Source: Acinetobacter nosocomialis
GTDB lineage: Bacteria > Pseudomonadota > Gammaproteobacteria > Pseudomonadales > Moraxellaceae
Length of the DNA stretch: 64,000 nucleotides
Reading direction: 5' to 3'
Assembly (NCBI GenBank): GCA_025736915.1
Contig: CP107049.1
Location: forward strand, 868,001-932,000
The first letter of the stretch is position 1. Each line of letters starts with the position of its first letter. The translations under genes were made by a program, and so were the position numbers. The notes below the pieces were generated by a model, which saw only the letters and a program-made list of their open reading frames with translations, ran no database searches and was not told the origin of the DNA. Shown here piece by piece: positions 47,783-57,415 of the stretch.

Positions 47783-49315
47783 TTAGTCGATTGGTGGTAC
47801 ATAGTTACCAGAAGCAATCGCATCTTTAATGCGGTCAGCTTCAGCCAATACTTGACCTAAAAGGTTTTTAACATTTTCAAATGTCACAACAGGGCTTAAT
47901 GTTGTCATTTTCAATGACTGTACATCACCCACTTTTGTTACACCGATATTTGCTTCACCACGTGCAAACAATTCATCTGCTACGTTTTGGTTCAAGCTAT
48001 CGATAAACTCAACTGGGTAGCCTTGTGGCACAACACGGAACAATACCGAAGCAAATTGTGGTTCAACTAAAAGTTCTAAACCTTCAGTTGCCTTGATGTA
48101 ATCTGCAACTTCACGAGTCAGTTTTACACCATGGTCAATCATTGAACCATATAGGTCTTCACCTAGTGATTCAATTGTCATCCACAATTTCAATGCATCA
48201 AAACGACGAGTCGTTTGTAATGACTTAGATACAAGGTTTGGTACACCATGTTCTTCGTCATAAGCAGAGTTCAAGTATTCAGCTTCGTAGTGCATGAAAC
48301 GGTAGTTCGCTTCGTCTTTCAACAAGAACGCGCCACAGCTAATGCTTTGGAAATAATGCTTATGGAAGTCGAGGGTAATCGAGTCAGACAACTCAATACC
48401 ATCAAGCATTGCACGATAGTCATTTGACAAGATCAGTGCACCGCCCCAAGCCGCATCGATGTGCATCCATGAACCATACTTAGTCGTGATTTCACGAATT
48501 TTCTTCAATGGGTCAATTGCACCAGCATCAGTTGTACCTGCTGTCGCAACAACACAAGCAACCACTTTGCCTTCAGCTTGAAGATGTGCCATCGTTTTTT
48601 CGAGAGCATCAACATCCATCTGTGCATTTTCATTCACAGGAACAGTCACAACTGACTGGAAGCCCATGCCCATCATTGCCATGTTCTTTTGCACAGAGAA
48701 ATGCGCATTTTCAGAACAAATGACTTTGACGTTTTTCATTGCCTCAGCTGGAATACCATCACGCTGTACAGACCATGGGTTACCATTTTCGTCTTTCCAG
48801 TTTTTCGAGATACACCAGTCACGAGCAAGCAATACACCCATCAAGTTAGATTGAGTACCGCCAGAAGTGAAAACACCAGCCTGACCAGAACCATAACCTA
48901 CTTTTTGACGCAACCAATCAATAAGCTGAACTTCCATTAATGAACCTGCCGGGCTTTGGTCCCATGAGTCCATAGACTGGTTAGTTGCATTGATTAACAC
49001 TTCCGCAATTTGGCTCATCACCATAGTTGGGCAGTGTAAATGCGCTAATGAATGTGGATGGTGTACTTTCAAGCTTTTATTTAAGAAAAGCTCAATCATA
49101 CGTTGAAGTGATTCTTGTACACCCATACCCTCTTTTGAAGGTTGGAAAGAAATTGCTGAACGCAATTCTTTAATGCTACCGCCTGTGTACATTTTTTCAT
49201 TTTGCAACCATGCTGAAACGGCTTTTACCGCTTCGCCCATTGCTGACTCATAGTCAGCAATGGATTGTGCATCATTGCAGAGTAACGCTTTACGATGTTC
49301 TGCAAAATCCACCAT
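47783..49315 (-). CDS. ddc: L-2,4-diaminobutyrate decarboxylase
   Basis: A 510-residue PLP-dependent group II decarboxylase. It makes 1,3-diaminopropane from L-2,4-diaminobutyrate. PLP contacts are visible in [15 protein letters not shown] (about residues 283-297) and the PLP lysine in [10 protein letters not shown] (about 323). It follows dat by two bases. The dat-ddc pair is well described in A. baumannii, where diaminopropane is needed for surface motility; the length and context fit that gene. Confidence 0.95.
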   Translation of the reverse strand: MVDFAEHRKALLCNDAQSIADYESAMGEAVKAVSAWLQNEKMYTGGSIKELRSAISFQPSKEGMGVQESLQRMIELFLNKSLKVHHPHSLAHLHCPTMVMSQIAEVLINATNQSMDSWDQSPAGSLMEVQLIDWLRQKVGYGSGQAGVFTSGGTQSNLMGVLLARDWCISKNWKDENGNPWSVQRDGIPAEAMKNVKVICSENAHFSVQKNMAMMGMGFQSVVTVPVNENAQMDVDALEKTMAHLQAEGKVVACVVATAGTTDAGAIDPLKKIREITTKYGSWMHIDAAWGGALILSNDYRAMLDGIELSDSITLDFHKHYFQSISCGAFLLKDEANYRFMHYEAEYLNSAYDEEHGVPNLVSKSLQTTRRFDALKLWMTIESLGEDLYGSMIDHGVKLTREVADYIKATEGLELLVEPQFASVLFRVVPQGYPVEFIDSLNQNVADELFARGEANIGVTKVGDVQSLKMTTLSPVVTFENVKNLLGQVLAEADRIKDAIASGNYVPPID

Positions 49316-49317
49316 TC

Positions 49318-50691
49318 TTACGCGCCTCGTACTGCAACCAATGCTTCTGCAATTGCTTTCTTGAAGCGGGCAATTACTTCAACACACTCGTCTTGAGTGA
49401 TGATAAGCGGGCAAAGTAAACGAATTACTGTACCGTTACGACCGCCTTTTTCAAGCAATAACTTGTTGTTAAAGCAAGCAGTCTGGATCGCAGCCGCTAA
49501 CTGAGAGTCAGCAGGATGAGAACCGATACGGTCAGCAGGTTTACGCTCGTCAACGATTTCAACGCCGATCATTAAACCGCGGCCACGTACGTTACCGATA
49601 CATGGGAATTCAGTAGCTAATTTTTTCAATTCAGCTTGTAAGAAATCACCGCGTTCTTGAGCATTTTGAGCAAGGTTTTGTCCCTTGATCGTTTCTAATA
49701 CGACAAGACCAGTACCCATAGCAAGTTGGTTACCACGGAAAGTACCCGTGTGACCAGCAGGCTGCCAAGCATCAAATTTACGTTTAATACCTAATACTGC
49801 AAGTGGTAAACCACCACCTACTGCTTTAGACATTACAACAACATCAGGTTCAATACCTGCATGTTCGAATGCAAACATTTTGCCTGAACGTGCAAAGCCA
49901 GCTTGAACTTCGTCTAAAATTAAAACGATGTTGTGCTTTTCAGTCACTTCACGGATTTTTTGCAACCATTTTACTGGAGCAGTAACAACGCCGCCTTCAC
50001 CTTGAATTGCTTCAAGAATAACAGCTGCAGGCTTAGTTACACCGCTTTCAACATCTTCAATAAAGTTTTCAAAATAATAAGTTAAAGCATCAACACCAGC
50101 TTCACCACCTAAACCAAGTGGACAGCGATATTCATGCGGATATGGCATGAATTGTACGCCTGGCATTAAACCATTAACCGAGTTTTTCGCACTTAAGTTA
50201 CCAGTCATTGCAAGTGAACCATGGGTCATCCCATGATAACCACCAGAGAAACTGATTACTGAACTACGACCAGTGTAAGTCTTAGCAAGTTTAACCGCTG
50301 CTTCAGTCGCGTCTGCACCAGCAGGACCACAGAACTGTAAGCAGTACTCTTCTTTACCGCCTGGTAAATATGCTAACAACGCTTCAGTAAACGCATCTTT
50401 TAAAGGTGTGGTTAAGTCTAAAGTATGCAATGGCAAACCACTTGCCAATGTGTCTTGAATACTTTGAATCACCGCAGGATGATTATGACCTAAAGCCAAT
50501 GTACCTGCCCCAGCTAAACAATCAAGGTACTGTGTACCTTCAACATCAGTAACCCAGCAACCTTGTGCTTTCGCTATCGCTAACGGTAATTTACGTGGAT
50601 AGCTACGAACATTCGATTCCATCTGACTTTGGCGAGTCAAATAATATTCGTTGGTAGCATTAGTGGCAGGGTTGACAGAAGTAACGCTCAT
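49318..50691 (-). CDS. dat: Diaminobutyrate--2-oxoglutarate transaminase
   Basis: A 457-residue class III aminotransferase. It forms L-2,4-diaminobutyrate from aspartate semialdehyde with glutamate as donor. The PLP region is [20 protein letters not shown] with Asp near 248, and the PLP lysine is in [17 protein letters not shown] near 277. It is co-transcribed with ddc. Together they make 1,3-diaminopropane. Confidence 0.95.
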   Translation of the reverse strand: MSVTSVNPATNATNEYYLTRQSQMESNVRSYPRKLPLAIAKAQGCWVTDVEGTQYLDCLAGAGTLALGHNHPAVIQSIQDTLASGLPLHTLDLTTPLKDAFTEALLAYLPGGKEEYCLQFCGPAGADATEAAVKLAKTYTGRSSVISFSGGYHGMTHGSLAMTGNLSAKNSVNGLMPGVQFMPYPHEYRCPLGLGGEAGVDALTYYFENFIEDVESGVTKPAAVILEAIQGEGGVVTAPVKWLQKIREVTEKHNIVLILDEVQAGFARSGKMFAFEHAGIEPDVVVMSKAVGGGLPLAVLGIKRKFDAWQPAGHTGTFRGNQLAMGTGLVVLETIKGQNLAQNAQERGDFLQAELKKLATEFPCIGNVRGRGLMIGVEIVDERKPADRIGSHPADSQLAAAIQTACFNNKLLLEKGGRNGTVIRLLCPLIITQDECVEVIARFKKAIAEALVAVRGA

Positions 50692-51157
50692 ATCGGATTA
50701 CCATCTCTGATAAGGGTAGAAAGAAATAAGTCTGGTGACTTTTGGTCCTTTGACTCGGTGCTTTATAGAACTAGCGAAGACACATATTTTATATCTTGTA
50801 ACTAGGAGCGCGATGATACCTAATTTTGCAAGAAAAAAAACGTCTTTTGTGTACTTTACTCATCTAATCTTATTGAAAAAATGTATTATCCCAATAGTTA
50901 TGATGAATTATCATCATACTATGTGACAACCTAAAGAAAATATTCTTTTTTTATATTAGTTTGATTTTTTAAGTTACATTGAAATACTTTATTTTTAAGT
51001 TTTTATTTTTTAAAGCTTTTATTTGCACCAAAAATTAAAAAAATTGATTTAAATATTACAAATACCCCACAAAATCTGCAAAAGTTATGCATAACTTATG
51101 TTTAACATTTCTTAATGAAAAAAATTAAATTTATATTAATTTTTAAAGGATAAATTT
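50692..51157. other. AT-rich intergenic region between dat and the SIMPL gene
   Basis: This 466-base divergent region must hold the promoters of dat-ddc and of the SIMPL-domain gene. Short frames here have no supporting start site or recognisable product. I see no clear hairpin or operator; GC content is especially low from 50930 to 51140. Confidence 0.55.
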
Positions 51158-51859
51158 ATGCGTACTTTAGCAATATCTACTCTTCTACTTGGTACGGTAC
51201 TCAGCCCTATGGTTTTTGCCCAAGATGATAACGCCCTTCACTACAATATTGTAAATGTACAAGCTGAAGCTTCTCGTCAGGTATCTAACGATGAAATGCA
51301 TGCAACTTTATATATTGAAAAAAGTAACAAACAACCTGCTGAACTTTCAAATCAAATTAACCAGTTAATGAATCAAGCACTTGCGACTTCACGTAAATAC
51401 CCGCAAGTAAAAGTGGAAACTGGTGCTCAAAGCACTTATCCAATTTATGACAATGACAGTAACAAGTTAAAAGAATGGCGTGGCCGTGCAGAAATCCGTT
51501 TAGAAAGTAAAGATTTTAAAGCAGCAAGCCAATTGATTAATGAGTTACAGCAAAACTTCCAAACCCAATCAATTAACTTTAGTGTTTCAGATGAGCAACG
51601 TAAAAAAGTTGAAAATGAGTTAATGGTTGAAGCATCTAAAAGCTTCCAGCAACGTGCTCAAATGCTGACTCAAGCTTGGAATAAAAGCCAATACACATTG
51701 GTGAATCTGAACTTGAATACCAACAACTACTTCCCACAACCAGTTATGCGTGCAAGCATGGCTAAATTTGCTGCCGCAGAAGCTGCTCCAGCTCAAGACA
51801 TGGCTGCTGGTGAGTCTAAAATTACCGTAAATGCAAACGGTTCAATCCAGTTTAAATAA
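51158..51859 (+). CDS. SIMPL-domain (DUF541) exported protein
   Basis: A 233-residue protein with a signal peptide cleaved after VFA (residue 21). The mature domain covers about residues 28-230 with the DUF541/SIMPL pattern: an early beta strand with QAEASRQVSNDEMHATL, the IYDNDSNKLKEWRGRAEIRLES region near 90-111, and FSVSDEQRKKVENELMVEASKSF. Related proteins are periplasmic or outer-membrane-associated and of unclear function. AAAGGA precedes the ATG; a terminator follows. Confidence 0.88.
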   Translation: MRTLAISTLLLGTVLSPMVFAQDDNALHYNIVNVQAEASRQVSNDEMHATLYIEKSNKQPAELSNQINQLMNQALATSRKYPQVKVETGAQSTYPIYDNDSNKLKEWRGRAEIRLESKDFKAASQLINELQQNFQTQSINFSVSDEQRKKVENELMVEASKSFQQRAQMLTQAWNKSQYTLVNLNLNTNNYFPQPVMRASMAKFAAAEAAPAQDMAAGESKITVNANGSIQFK

Positions 51860-51873
51860 TTTATTTTTAAACT

Positions 51874-51902
51874 AAAAAACCGCATGAATAATGCGGTTTT
51901 TT
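51874..51902. terminator. Bidirectional terminator
   Basis: AAAAAACCGCAT and ATGCGGTTTTTT are exact arms around five bases, between the convergent SIMPL and TetR genes. Confidence 0.92.
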
Positions 51903-51913
51903 TATAGTTAAAT

Positions 51914-52546
51914 TTAAGACTCTGACATTAAGTTTTGCAAAGAATGCCATGCGGCTTTGGCTAAAATATCTTTATAAATTTTTGGATCTGAGCTTACCCG
52001 TTGTGATAACCATGCACGGCAATAGCTCTCTGTAGAACCAATCACCAATGAAAGCAAAAGTTCATTTGGAATTAAACTTAATGCTTTAAATTCTTCAAAA
52101 TTTGCAATCAGACTAAATATATTTTGGTTTCTGTTCTTATTTCTTTGGACGAGCTGCTGGTGTTCTTCACCTTTCATTATGTTAAAACGTGCTGAATTTA
52201 AAAATTTTGCAAATTCGGGCTGCTCACTTACCCAGTCCACATAACTATGAATTAAAGCAAATACCACGTCTTGTAGCGTTTTGGCATGTTTTAAGTATTC
52301 ATCTCTTAGAGCCGTTTGGTCATCTAAAGCTGAAAAAAATAATGCCGCGACGATACCCTCTTTATTTTTAAAATGGTGATAAATCGCTCCAACACTCGTT
52401 TCTGATTTGGCACGAATCATTTCTATACTGGTCGTTTCAATACCATGCTCTAAAAAACAGACTAAAGCATCTAACAATATTTGTCGTTTTAAAACAGCCC
52501 TTCTTCCGGGATACAAACGTTCTAATAAATTTTGAGCAGATACCAT
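51914..52546 (-). CDS. TetR-family regulator
   Basis: A 210-residue regulator with the TetR helix-turn-helix near residues 20-68 (ETTSIEMIRAKSETSVGAIYHHFKNKEGIVAALF). The ligand domain follows. It is divergent from the hotdog-fold gene at 52665 across 118 bases that contain two operator-like palindromes, so that gene is its likely target. Confidence 0.9.
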   Translation of the reverse strand: MVSAQNLLERLYPGRRAVLKRQILLDALVCFLEHGIETTSIEMIRAKSETSVGAIYHHFKNKEGIVAALFFSALDDQTALRDEYLKHAKTLQDVVFALIHSYVDWVSEQPEFAKFLNSARFNIMKGEEHQQLVQRNKNRNQNIFSLIANFEEFKALSLIPNELLLSLVIGSTESYCRAWLSQRVSSDPKIYKDILAKAAWHSLQNLMSES

Positions 52547-52605
52547 TTTGTATTCTCTGACCAGTCATCGGAGATATTTTGAATGACTTGACGCCTATTT
52601 GTAAA

Positions 52606-52638
52606 CAGAACTATATTCTATAACAGAATAATATTCTG
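52606..52638. promoter_or_regulatory. Two candidate TetR operators
   Basis: CAGAATAATATTCTG at 52624-52638 is a perfect 15-bp palindrome. CAGAACTATATTCTA at 52606-52620 is a weaker copy exactly 18 bases upstream. Both lie between the divergent TetR and hotdog-fold genes. Confidence 0.7.
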
Positions 52639-52664
52639 TATTTAAAATTATAGGAAGTAAAATT

Positions 52665-53129
52665 ATGCCAACTACCTTAGAACTTTGGAAAAAAGTGACT
52701 GCTTTTCCTAAAGGAAAGTGGACATTCTCTCGTATGCTGTGTTTAAAAGCGCCCTATTTCGGTAGCATTTCCCCTCTTTTTATTGAGTTAAAACCGAACT
52801 ATTGCGAAATTTCTATTAAGAAGAAGCGCTCTGTGCTTAACCACATTGGGACAGTCCACGCAATTGCTATGTGCAATATGGCAGAACTCGCAGGTGGTAC
52901 TATGACAGAAGTGACCGTCCCCTCTACACACCGCTGGATTCCTAAAGGCATGACCGTTGAATATTTAAAAAAGGCAGAAACAGATCTCATCGCTATTGCG
53001 ACGCCTGTACAAACTGATTATGAGTGGGAAAAAGCAGGAGAATATTTAGTAAGTGTAGATGTTTACGACACTCATAAAGACAAAGTGTTTCATGCGGTCA
53101 TTACAATGTGGATTTCTAAAAAGAAATAA
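52665..53129 (+). CDS. Hotdog-fold DUF4442 protein (PaaI-like thioesterase fold)
   Basis: A 154-residue protein. The central helix region VLNHIGTVHAIAMCNMAELAGGTMTE (about residues 58-83) is typical of hotdog-fold thioesterase-like proteins, and the pattern fits DUF4442. These often act on acyl-CoA or acyl-ACP, but the catalytic acid is not obvious here beyond Glu in MAELAGG. AGGAAG precedes the ATG. The divergent TetR regulator and nearby lipid-desaturation genes hint at a lipid role. Confidence 0.83.
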   Translation: MPTTLELWKKVTAFPKGKWTFSRMLCLKAPYFGSISPLFIELKPNYCEISIKKKRSVLNHIGTVHAIAMCNMAELAGGTMTEVTVPSTHRWIPKGMTVEYLKKAETDLIAIATPVQTDYEWEKAGEYLVSVDVYDTHKDKVFHAVITMWISKKK

Positions 53130-53158
53130 AAAAAGCCCTGAAATTTCAGGGCTTTTTT
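53128..53158. terminator. Bidirectional terminator
   Basis: AAAAAAGCCCTGA and TCAGGGCTTTTTT flank a short AT loop between convergent genes. Confidence 0.92.
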
Positions 53159-53161
53159 ATC

Positions 53162-54256
53162 TTATTTTTTAAATGGGAAAGCATATTTTGCAATACGTCC
53201 AACCACTTGGCCGAACTGTTTAACAAAGCTAGCATTGTTATAGTTCAAACCATATTTTTTACAAACTGCTTCAACTTTTGGAGCCATTTGACGATAACGA
53301 CGAGCAGGAATATCTGGGAATAAGTGGTGTTCAATTTGGTGACTTAAGTGACCAGATAAAATGTGGAATGCTTCCGAACCAGTTAAGTTAGAAGAACCAC
53401 GAATTTGGCGCATATACCAGTGACCGCGGCTTTCGTCTTGTAAAACTGTTTTTGGAAACACTTCTGCATCTTTTGTGAAGTGACCACAGAAAATAATACT
53501 GAATGTCCAAATATTACGAAGACCATTTGCAACCAAGTTTCCTGTAAATACAGGTAATGCTGCAGGTCCTGCAATGAGTGGGAAGAAAACATAGTCTTTA
53601 AAAAGTTGTTTACCAATCTTTTTATTCACTGGTTTTAACTCTTCCAAAAATTTTGCTTTAGTCTTACGTTTATAAAGAACACGACCAATTTCAAGATTCT
53701 GGATTGCTACGCCCCACTGGAACAATAAGCAAAACGGAATACTATAAACCGGTTGAAACAAGAAACCTGGTTTCCAACGTTGCTCTGGGAATAAGCGAAG
53801 TAAACCATAACCAATGTCATCATCAATACCTTTAATATTGGTATAAGTATGATGCTTATAGTTATGCGTTTGTCGCCAGTTATCCGATGTACCTACTGTG
53901 TCCCACTCATAAGTTTGACCATTAAACTTAGGATCATTCATCCAGTCATACTGACCGTGCATCACGTTATGACCGAGCTCCATGTTCTCCATAATTTTAG
54001 AGAAGCCTAATAGACCTGTACCTAAAATCCATGCTGGCGGGAACCAACCTGCAAATAGACATGCACGGCCTAAAAGACCGCTATAGCGAACTGCTGCATA
54101 AACACGGCGGATGTATTTTGCGTCTTTTTCACCCAAATCATCCAATACTTCTTGTTTGATCTGATCAAGCTCTTTTGCAAATGCTTCAAGTTCCGCTGGA
54201 GTCAAATCGCGATTTTTAGGATTTTTAAAATATTCGACTTTCACTGGCATATTCAT
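53162..54256 (-). CDS. Membrane fatty acid desaturase
   Basis: A 364-residue protein of the membrane di-iron desaturase family. The three histidine boxes are HNVMH (about residue 95), HNYKHH (about 131) and HQIEHH (about 310), with two hydrophobic hairpins between. It introduces a double bond in fatty acyl chains of membrane lipids. It is preceded by a flavin/2Fe-2S reductase gene 12 bases upstream, which should supply electrons. The divergent FabR/DesT-like regulator matches the DesT-controlled desaturase system of Pseudomonas. Confidence 0.92.
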   Translation of the reverse strand: MNMPVKVEYFKNPKNRDLTPAELEAFAKELDQIKQEVLDDLGEKDAKYIRRVYAAVRYSGLLGRACLFAGWFPPAWILGTGLLGFSKIMENMELGHNVMHGQYDWMNDPKFNGQTYEWDTVGTSDNWRQTHNYKHHTYTNIKGIDDDIGYGLLRLFPEQRWKPGFLFQPVYSIPFCLLFQWGVAIQNLEIGRVLYKRKTKAKFLEELKPVNKKIGKQLFKDYVFFPLIAGPAALPVFTGNLVANGLRNIWTFSIIFCGHFTKDAEVFPKTVLQDESRGHWYMRQIRGSSNLTGSEAFHILSGHLSHQIEHHLFPDIPARRYRQMAPKVEAVCKKYGLNYNNASFVKQFGQVVGRIAKYAFPFKK

Positions 54257-54268
54257 AAGAGGTCTCTC

Positions 54269-55339
54269 TTAAAGATCAATAACTAGATCGGATTGTGCTG
54301 AGTTCACACAAATTTTAAGTAACTGGCTTGGTTCTGTATTTTGACTACCATTTAGTAGGTTACGTGTAGAACCTTGCGTTTTACTACAAACACATTTATT
54401 ACAAATTCCCATACGGCAACCGTGTGTTGGCTTAACACCTTCATGCTCTAGGCTCACCAAAATCGATTGCCCCTTAGGAATTGCTATCACTTTATTAGAC
54501 TGTGTTAATGTGACATTCACATAACCGACATCATCTGCAGAGCTTTCATTGGTTAAACTAAATGCTTCAGTAAGCACGGCTGGTGCCTTTTCAAAAAGCT
54601 CTTCGACAGTTGAAACAAAACCAGATGGACCACATGCGTAGACCGTGCTGTTTTCAACATCATCAACCAATGCAAGATGTTCAACATTTAAGCGCTCATC
54701 ATTTGGTGTTTCTTGTGTGTAAAACACTTGATAGCTGAAGTTTGGATTTTGCTCTGCTACTTGTTCAAAATACTCTGTAAAAGCAGCATCAGAACGCTGT
54801 TTTACCCAATATAAAAGCTGAACCTGTACTTTTTCTAACTGCTGGCTTTGCTTAATTGCTGTAATTAAGCTCAACATTGGTGTAATACCACTACCCGCAG
54901 CCAACATAATTAATTTCGGTGTCTGGATATTTTGTTGCATATCACCATAAGGCTGACCAAGCTCAAAAATATCACCAATTTTACTTTCGGCAATGAACCA
55001 GTTACTGACAATACCATCAGCAACTTTTTTAACGGTTAAACGTAAGTGCTCTGCGTCTACTTGCGTCAAGCTATAAGTACGTTCATAACGGCGGCCTGCA
55101 ATTTCAACAATCACTGGATGATGCTGACCTGCTGCTCCCATTTTAACCAAACGGTTGCATTTTAAAGTAAGGCTCACAGTGTCATGAGCTACGAATTCTT
55201 TTTTTACAATTTGAACTAGTCCGTGCTTTACAGACCATAAAGGATTTATTTTTTGTAGCCAGAAACTCGCTATATCTTTATCAAATACAGCTTGTGTTAA
55301 TGAATTGAATAGAGAATTTCTCTTTTCGATTGCTTGCAT
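54269..55339 (-). CDS. Ferredoxin reductase with C-terminal 2Fe-2S domain
   Basis: A 356-residue protein. A flavin-binding domain with RRYERTYSLTQ (about residues 87-97) is followed by an NAD(P)H domain (LIMLAAGSGITPMLSLI, about 143-159) and a plant-type ferredoxin domain near the C-terminus with the cluster motif CRMGICNKCVC. It passes electrons from NAD(P)H to the desaturase encoded 12 bases downstream. Confidence 0.92.
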   Translation of the reverse strand: MQAIEKRNSLFNSLTQAVFDKDIASFWLQKINPLWSVKHGLVQIVKKEFVAHDTVSLTLKCNRLVKMGAAGQHHPVIVEIAGRRYERTYSLTQVDAEHLRLTVKKVADGIVSNWFIAESKIGDIFELGQPYGDMQQNIQTPKLIMLAAGSGITPMLSLITAIKQSQQLEKVQVQLLYWVKQRSDAAFTEYFEQVAEQNPNFSYQVFYTQETPNDERLNVEHLALVDDVENSTVYACGPSGFVSTVEELFEKAPAVLTEAFSLTNESSADDVGYVNVTLTQSNKVIAIPKGQSILVSLEHEGVKPTHGCRMGICNKCVCSKTQGSTRNLLNGSQNTEPSQLLKICVNSAQSDLVIDL

Positions 55340-55371
55340 AACTGAGGGCTCTGTCGCTCTTTTTTAATTAT

Positions 55372-55400
55372 TATACATATGTATATATATTTGTATATAC
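55372..55400. promoter_or_regulatory. Palindromes between the desaturase operon and its regulator
   Basis: TATACATATGTATA (55372-55385) is a perfect palindrome and overlaps GTATATATATTTGTATATAC (55381-55400), with exact seven-base arms. They lie 33-61 bases upstream of the reductase ATG. They are candidate sites of the FabR/DesT-like regulator, though the AT-rich sequence makes chance palindromes more likely. Confidence 0.5.
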
Positions 55401-55479
55401 ACCTGTACTTTTAATTACAATTTCACAAGTTCCCTGTCTAACGCTATAATCCAGACAGTTTAAGAATATATTGAAAAGC

Positions 55480-56175
55480 ATGACCCAAACCTCACTTTCT
55501 CAGAGCCCAAATGACACAGCCTCTTCACAAGATGTCATTGAAATAAAAACAGCAACGCGTTCTGTTGGAAGAAAAGCGACGATTACGAAAGACGAACTTT
55601 TTCAGGCTGCACTTAACCTGATTGGTCCACAAAAAAGTATCGCCTCATTAAGCTTACGTGAAGTTGCGAGAGAAGCGGGTATTGCACCAAATAGCTTTTA
55701 TCGCCACTTTAAAGATATTGATGAATTAGCCATTTCACTCATTGACCGCGCTGGTATCGTTTTACGTAAGATTATTCGTCAAGCTCGTTTGCGTGCATCT
55801 TTTCAAGACAGCATTATTCGTAGTTCGGTAGAAATTTTTCTTCAACAGCTTGATGCAGACGAAGGTAATTTAAGTCTATTGTTACGCGAAGGCTTTACAG
55901 GTTCAGCTTCTTATAAAGCTGCGGTAGACCGTCAGCTCAACTTTTTCCAGCAAGAGCTACAAGAAGATTTAATCCGTCTAGAGCGCTTAAATAACAACCA
56001 TCTATACCATCCAGAACTTGTTGCAAAAGCAATTACGCAACTGGTATTTCACATGGGTGCTAAAGTAATTGATCTTCCAGTTCATCAACGTGCGGAAGTC
56101 GCTGAACAAACCATGATCATGATCAGAATGATTTTAGAAGGTGCCCGTCATCTAGACGAAGCAAAAATACGATAA
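55480..56175 (+). CDS. FabR/DesT-like TetR regulator
   Basis: From ATG 55480 the product has 231 residues; TTG 55471 is an alternative. The DNA-binding part SLSLREVAREAGIAPNSFYRHFKDIDELAISLIDRAG (about residues 62-98) closely resembles E. coli FabR, with which I recall strong identity in this stretch. FabR and DesT sense the ratio of unsaturated to saturated acyl thioesters and control unsaturated fatty-acid genes. The gene is divergent from the reductase-desaturase operon, its likely target. Confidence 0.9.
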   Translation: MTQTSLSQSPNDTASSQDVIEIKTATRSVGRKATITKDELFQAALNLIGPQKSIASLSLREVAREAGIAPNSFYRHFKDIDELAISLIDRAGIVLRKIIRQARLRASFQDSIIRSSVEIFLQQLDADEGNLSLLLREGFTGSASYKAAVDRQLNFFQQELQEDLIRLERLNNNHLYHPELVAKAITQLVFHMGAKVIDLPVHQRAEVAEQTMIMIRMILEGARHLDEAKIR

Positions 56176-56184
56176 ATTCAACAT

Positions 56185-56216
56185 AAAATGGTTTGTGATT
56201 TTACAAGCCATTTTTT
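56185..56216 (+). terminator. Terminator of the FabR-like gene
   Basis: AAAATGGTTTGT pairs with ACAAGCCATTTT (one G-U) around six bases, followed by T. Confidence 0.85.
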
Positions 56217-56343
56217 ATACAGACATACCTATTTCTTGATAAAAATATAATTCACAGATTGAAGCAACCAACATGCAAGAGTATAAGTAATTATTATTCT
56301 AGCAATACATACCCATATTTCCCCACGATATTTAGGGATTCAC

Positions 56344-57360
56344 ATGCAAAGTTTGAGTAATCGTCAAAGCCTGATTGCAAGCTATATTCTGATGGGCATT
56401 TTTTTGCTTTCGGTTATCCCCTTGCATCTCTTAGCAAGTTTTTTTGCTGGCTTTCTCATTTATGAAATTATTATTAGTTTAAGCTCTATTGTTGAACGTT
56501 ATATTGATGGTCAAAGAGCCCGCATTTTTATTAGTATTTTATTAAGTATTATCACGGTTTCACTTATCGCCTTTTTCATTACAAGTTTAATTAGCTTTGT
56601 CGTTTATGACTTAAAGGGTGTAGGTATCCATAATATCAACAATAAAGTCGATCAAACGCTATTACACTTACAAACTGAGATTGGTAAATACCTTCCAGGT
56701 TATATTCCAGATAGTGTTACAGAACTAAAAGATGAAATTTTCGCGTTTATGAAAGATAACGTGACGACATTAAAAAATGCCAGTTCCGATATCTTACATA
56801 ACTTTGTAACCATGATTATGGGTCTTATTATTGGTATTTTGGTGGCGATTCATGGCTTTCACCGTCGTACACCACAGCCTATTTTTAAGTCGTTACTCAT
56901 TCAACGCATTCAAAAATTATCAATTTCTTTTAGGAATGTAGTTTTTGCCCAAATTAAAATTTCAGCAATTAATACACTGCTCTTTATCTTATTTGCGTTT
57001 GTACTATTGCCGATTTGGGGTGTTCATCTCCCTTTCGCCAAAACCTTAACCATTCTTACTTTTTTGTTTGGTCTCATTCCAATTTTAGGCAACTTAATTT
57101 CAAATACGCTTACTTTTATTGCTGCACTTACGGTTTCACTCGGCCTAGCAGGTGTTGCTCTGCTCTACCTCGTATTAGTACATAAGTTAGAATATTTTAT
57201 TAACGCGAAAATTATTGGTCATAAAATTAATGCCAACGCATGGGAAATTTTATTGGCAATGTTAATTTTTGAGTCAATTTTCGGTTTAGGCGGCCTGATT
57301 GCAGCGCCAATCTTTTATGCCTATTTAAAACTAGAACTAAAAGATGCCAGAATGATTTAA
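56344..57360 (+). CDS. AI-2E-family (PerM/YhhT-like) membrane protein
   Basis: A 338-residue inner-membrane protein with about seven to eight hydrophobic segments and a hydrophilic domain at about residues 100-150 (TEIGKYLPGYIPDSVTELKDE). The C-terminal family pattern FGLIPILGNLISNT and the VHKLEYFINAKIIGHKINAN region are present. The name comes from an AI-2 exporter in E. coli (TqsA), but most members have other or unknown roles, so no transport of AI-2 is claimed. AGGGA precedes the ATG. Confidence 0.88.
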   Translation: MQSLSNRQSLIASYILMGIFLLSVIPLHLLASFFAGFLIYEIIISLSSIVERYIDGQRARIFISILLSIITVSLIAFFITSLISFVVYDLKGVGIHNINNKVDQTLLHLQTEIGKYLPGYIPDSVTELKDEIFAFMKDNVTTLKNASSDILHNFVTMIMGLIIGILVAIHGFHRRTPQPIFKSLLIQRIQKLSISFRNVVFAQIKISAINTLLFILFAFVLLPIWGVHLPFAKTLTILTFLFGLIPILGNLISNTLTFIAALTVSLGLAGVALLYLVLVHKLEYFINAKIIGHKINANAWEILLAMLIFESIFGLGGLIAAPIFYAYLKLELKDARMI

Positions 57361-57376
57361 TTAAAATTTACTCAAT

Positions 57377-57403
57377 AAAAAAGCGCCGTAACGGCGCTTT
57401 TTT
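57377..57403. terminator. Bidirectional terminator
   Basis: AAAAAAGCGCCG and CGGCGCTTTTTT are exact arms around three bases between the convergent AI-2E-family and rapA genes. Confidence 0.93.
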
Positions 57404-57415
57404 ATGATTCAATAC

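Noticed and set aside
50735..50926. 63-codon open frame in the dat-SIMPL intergenic region
   Set aside because: No ribosome site, no recognisable protein features, and it lies in the expected promoter region of dat.
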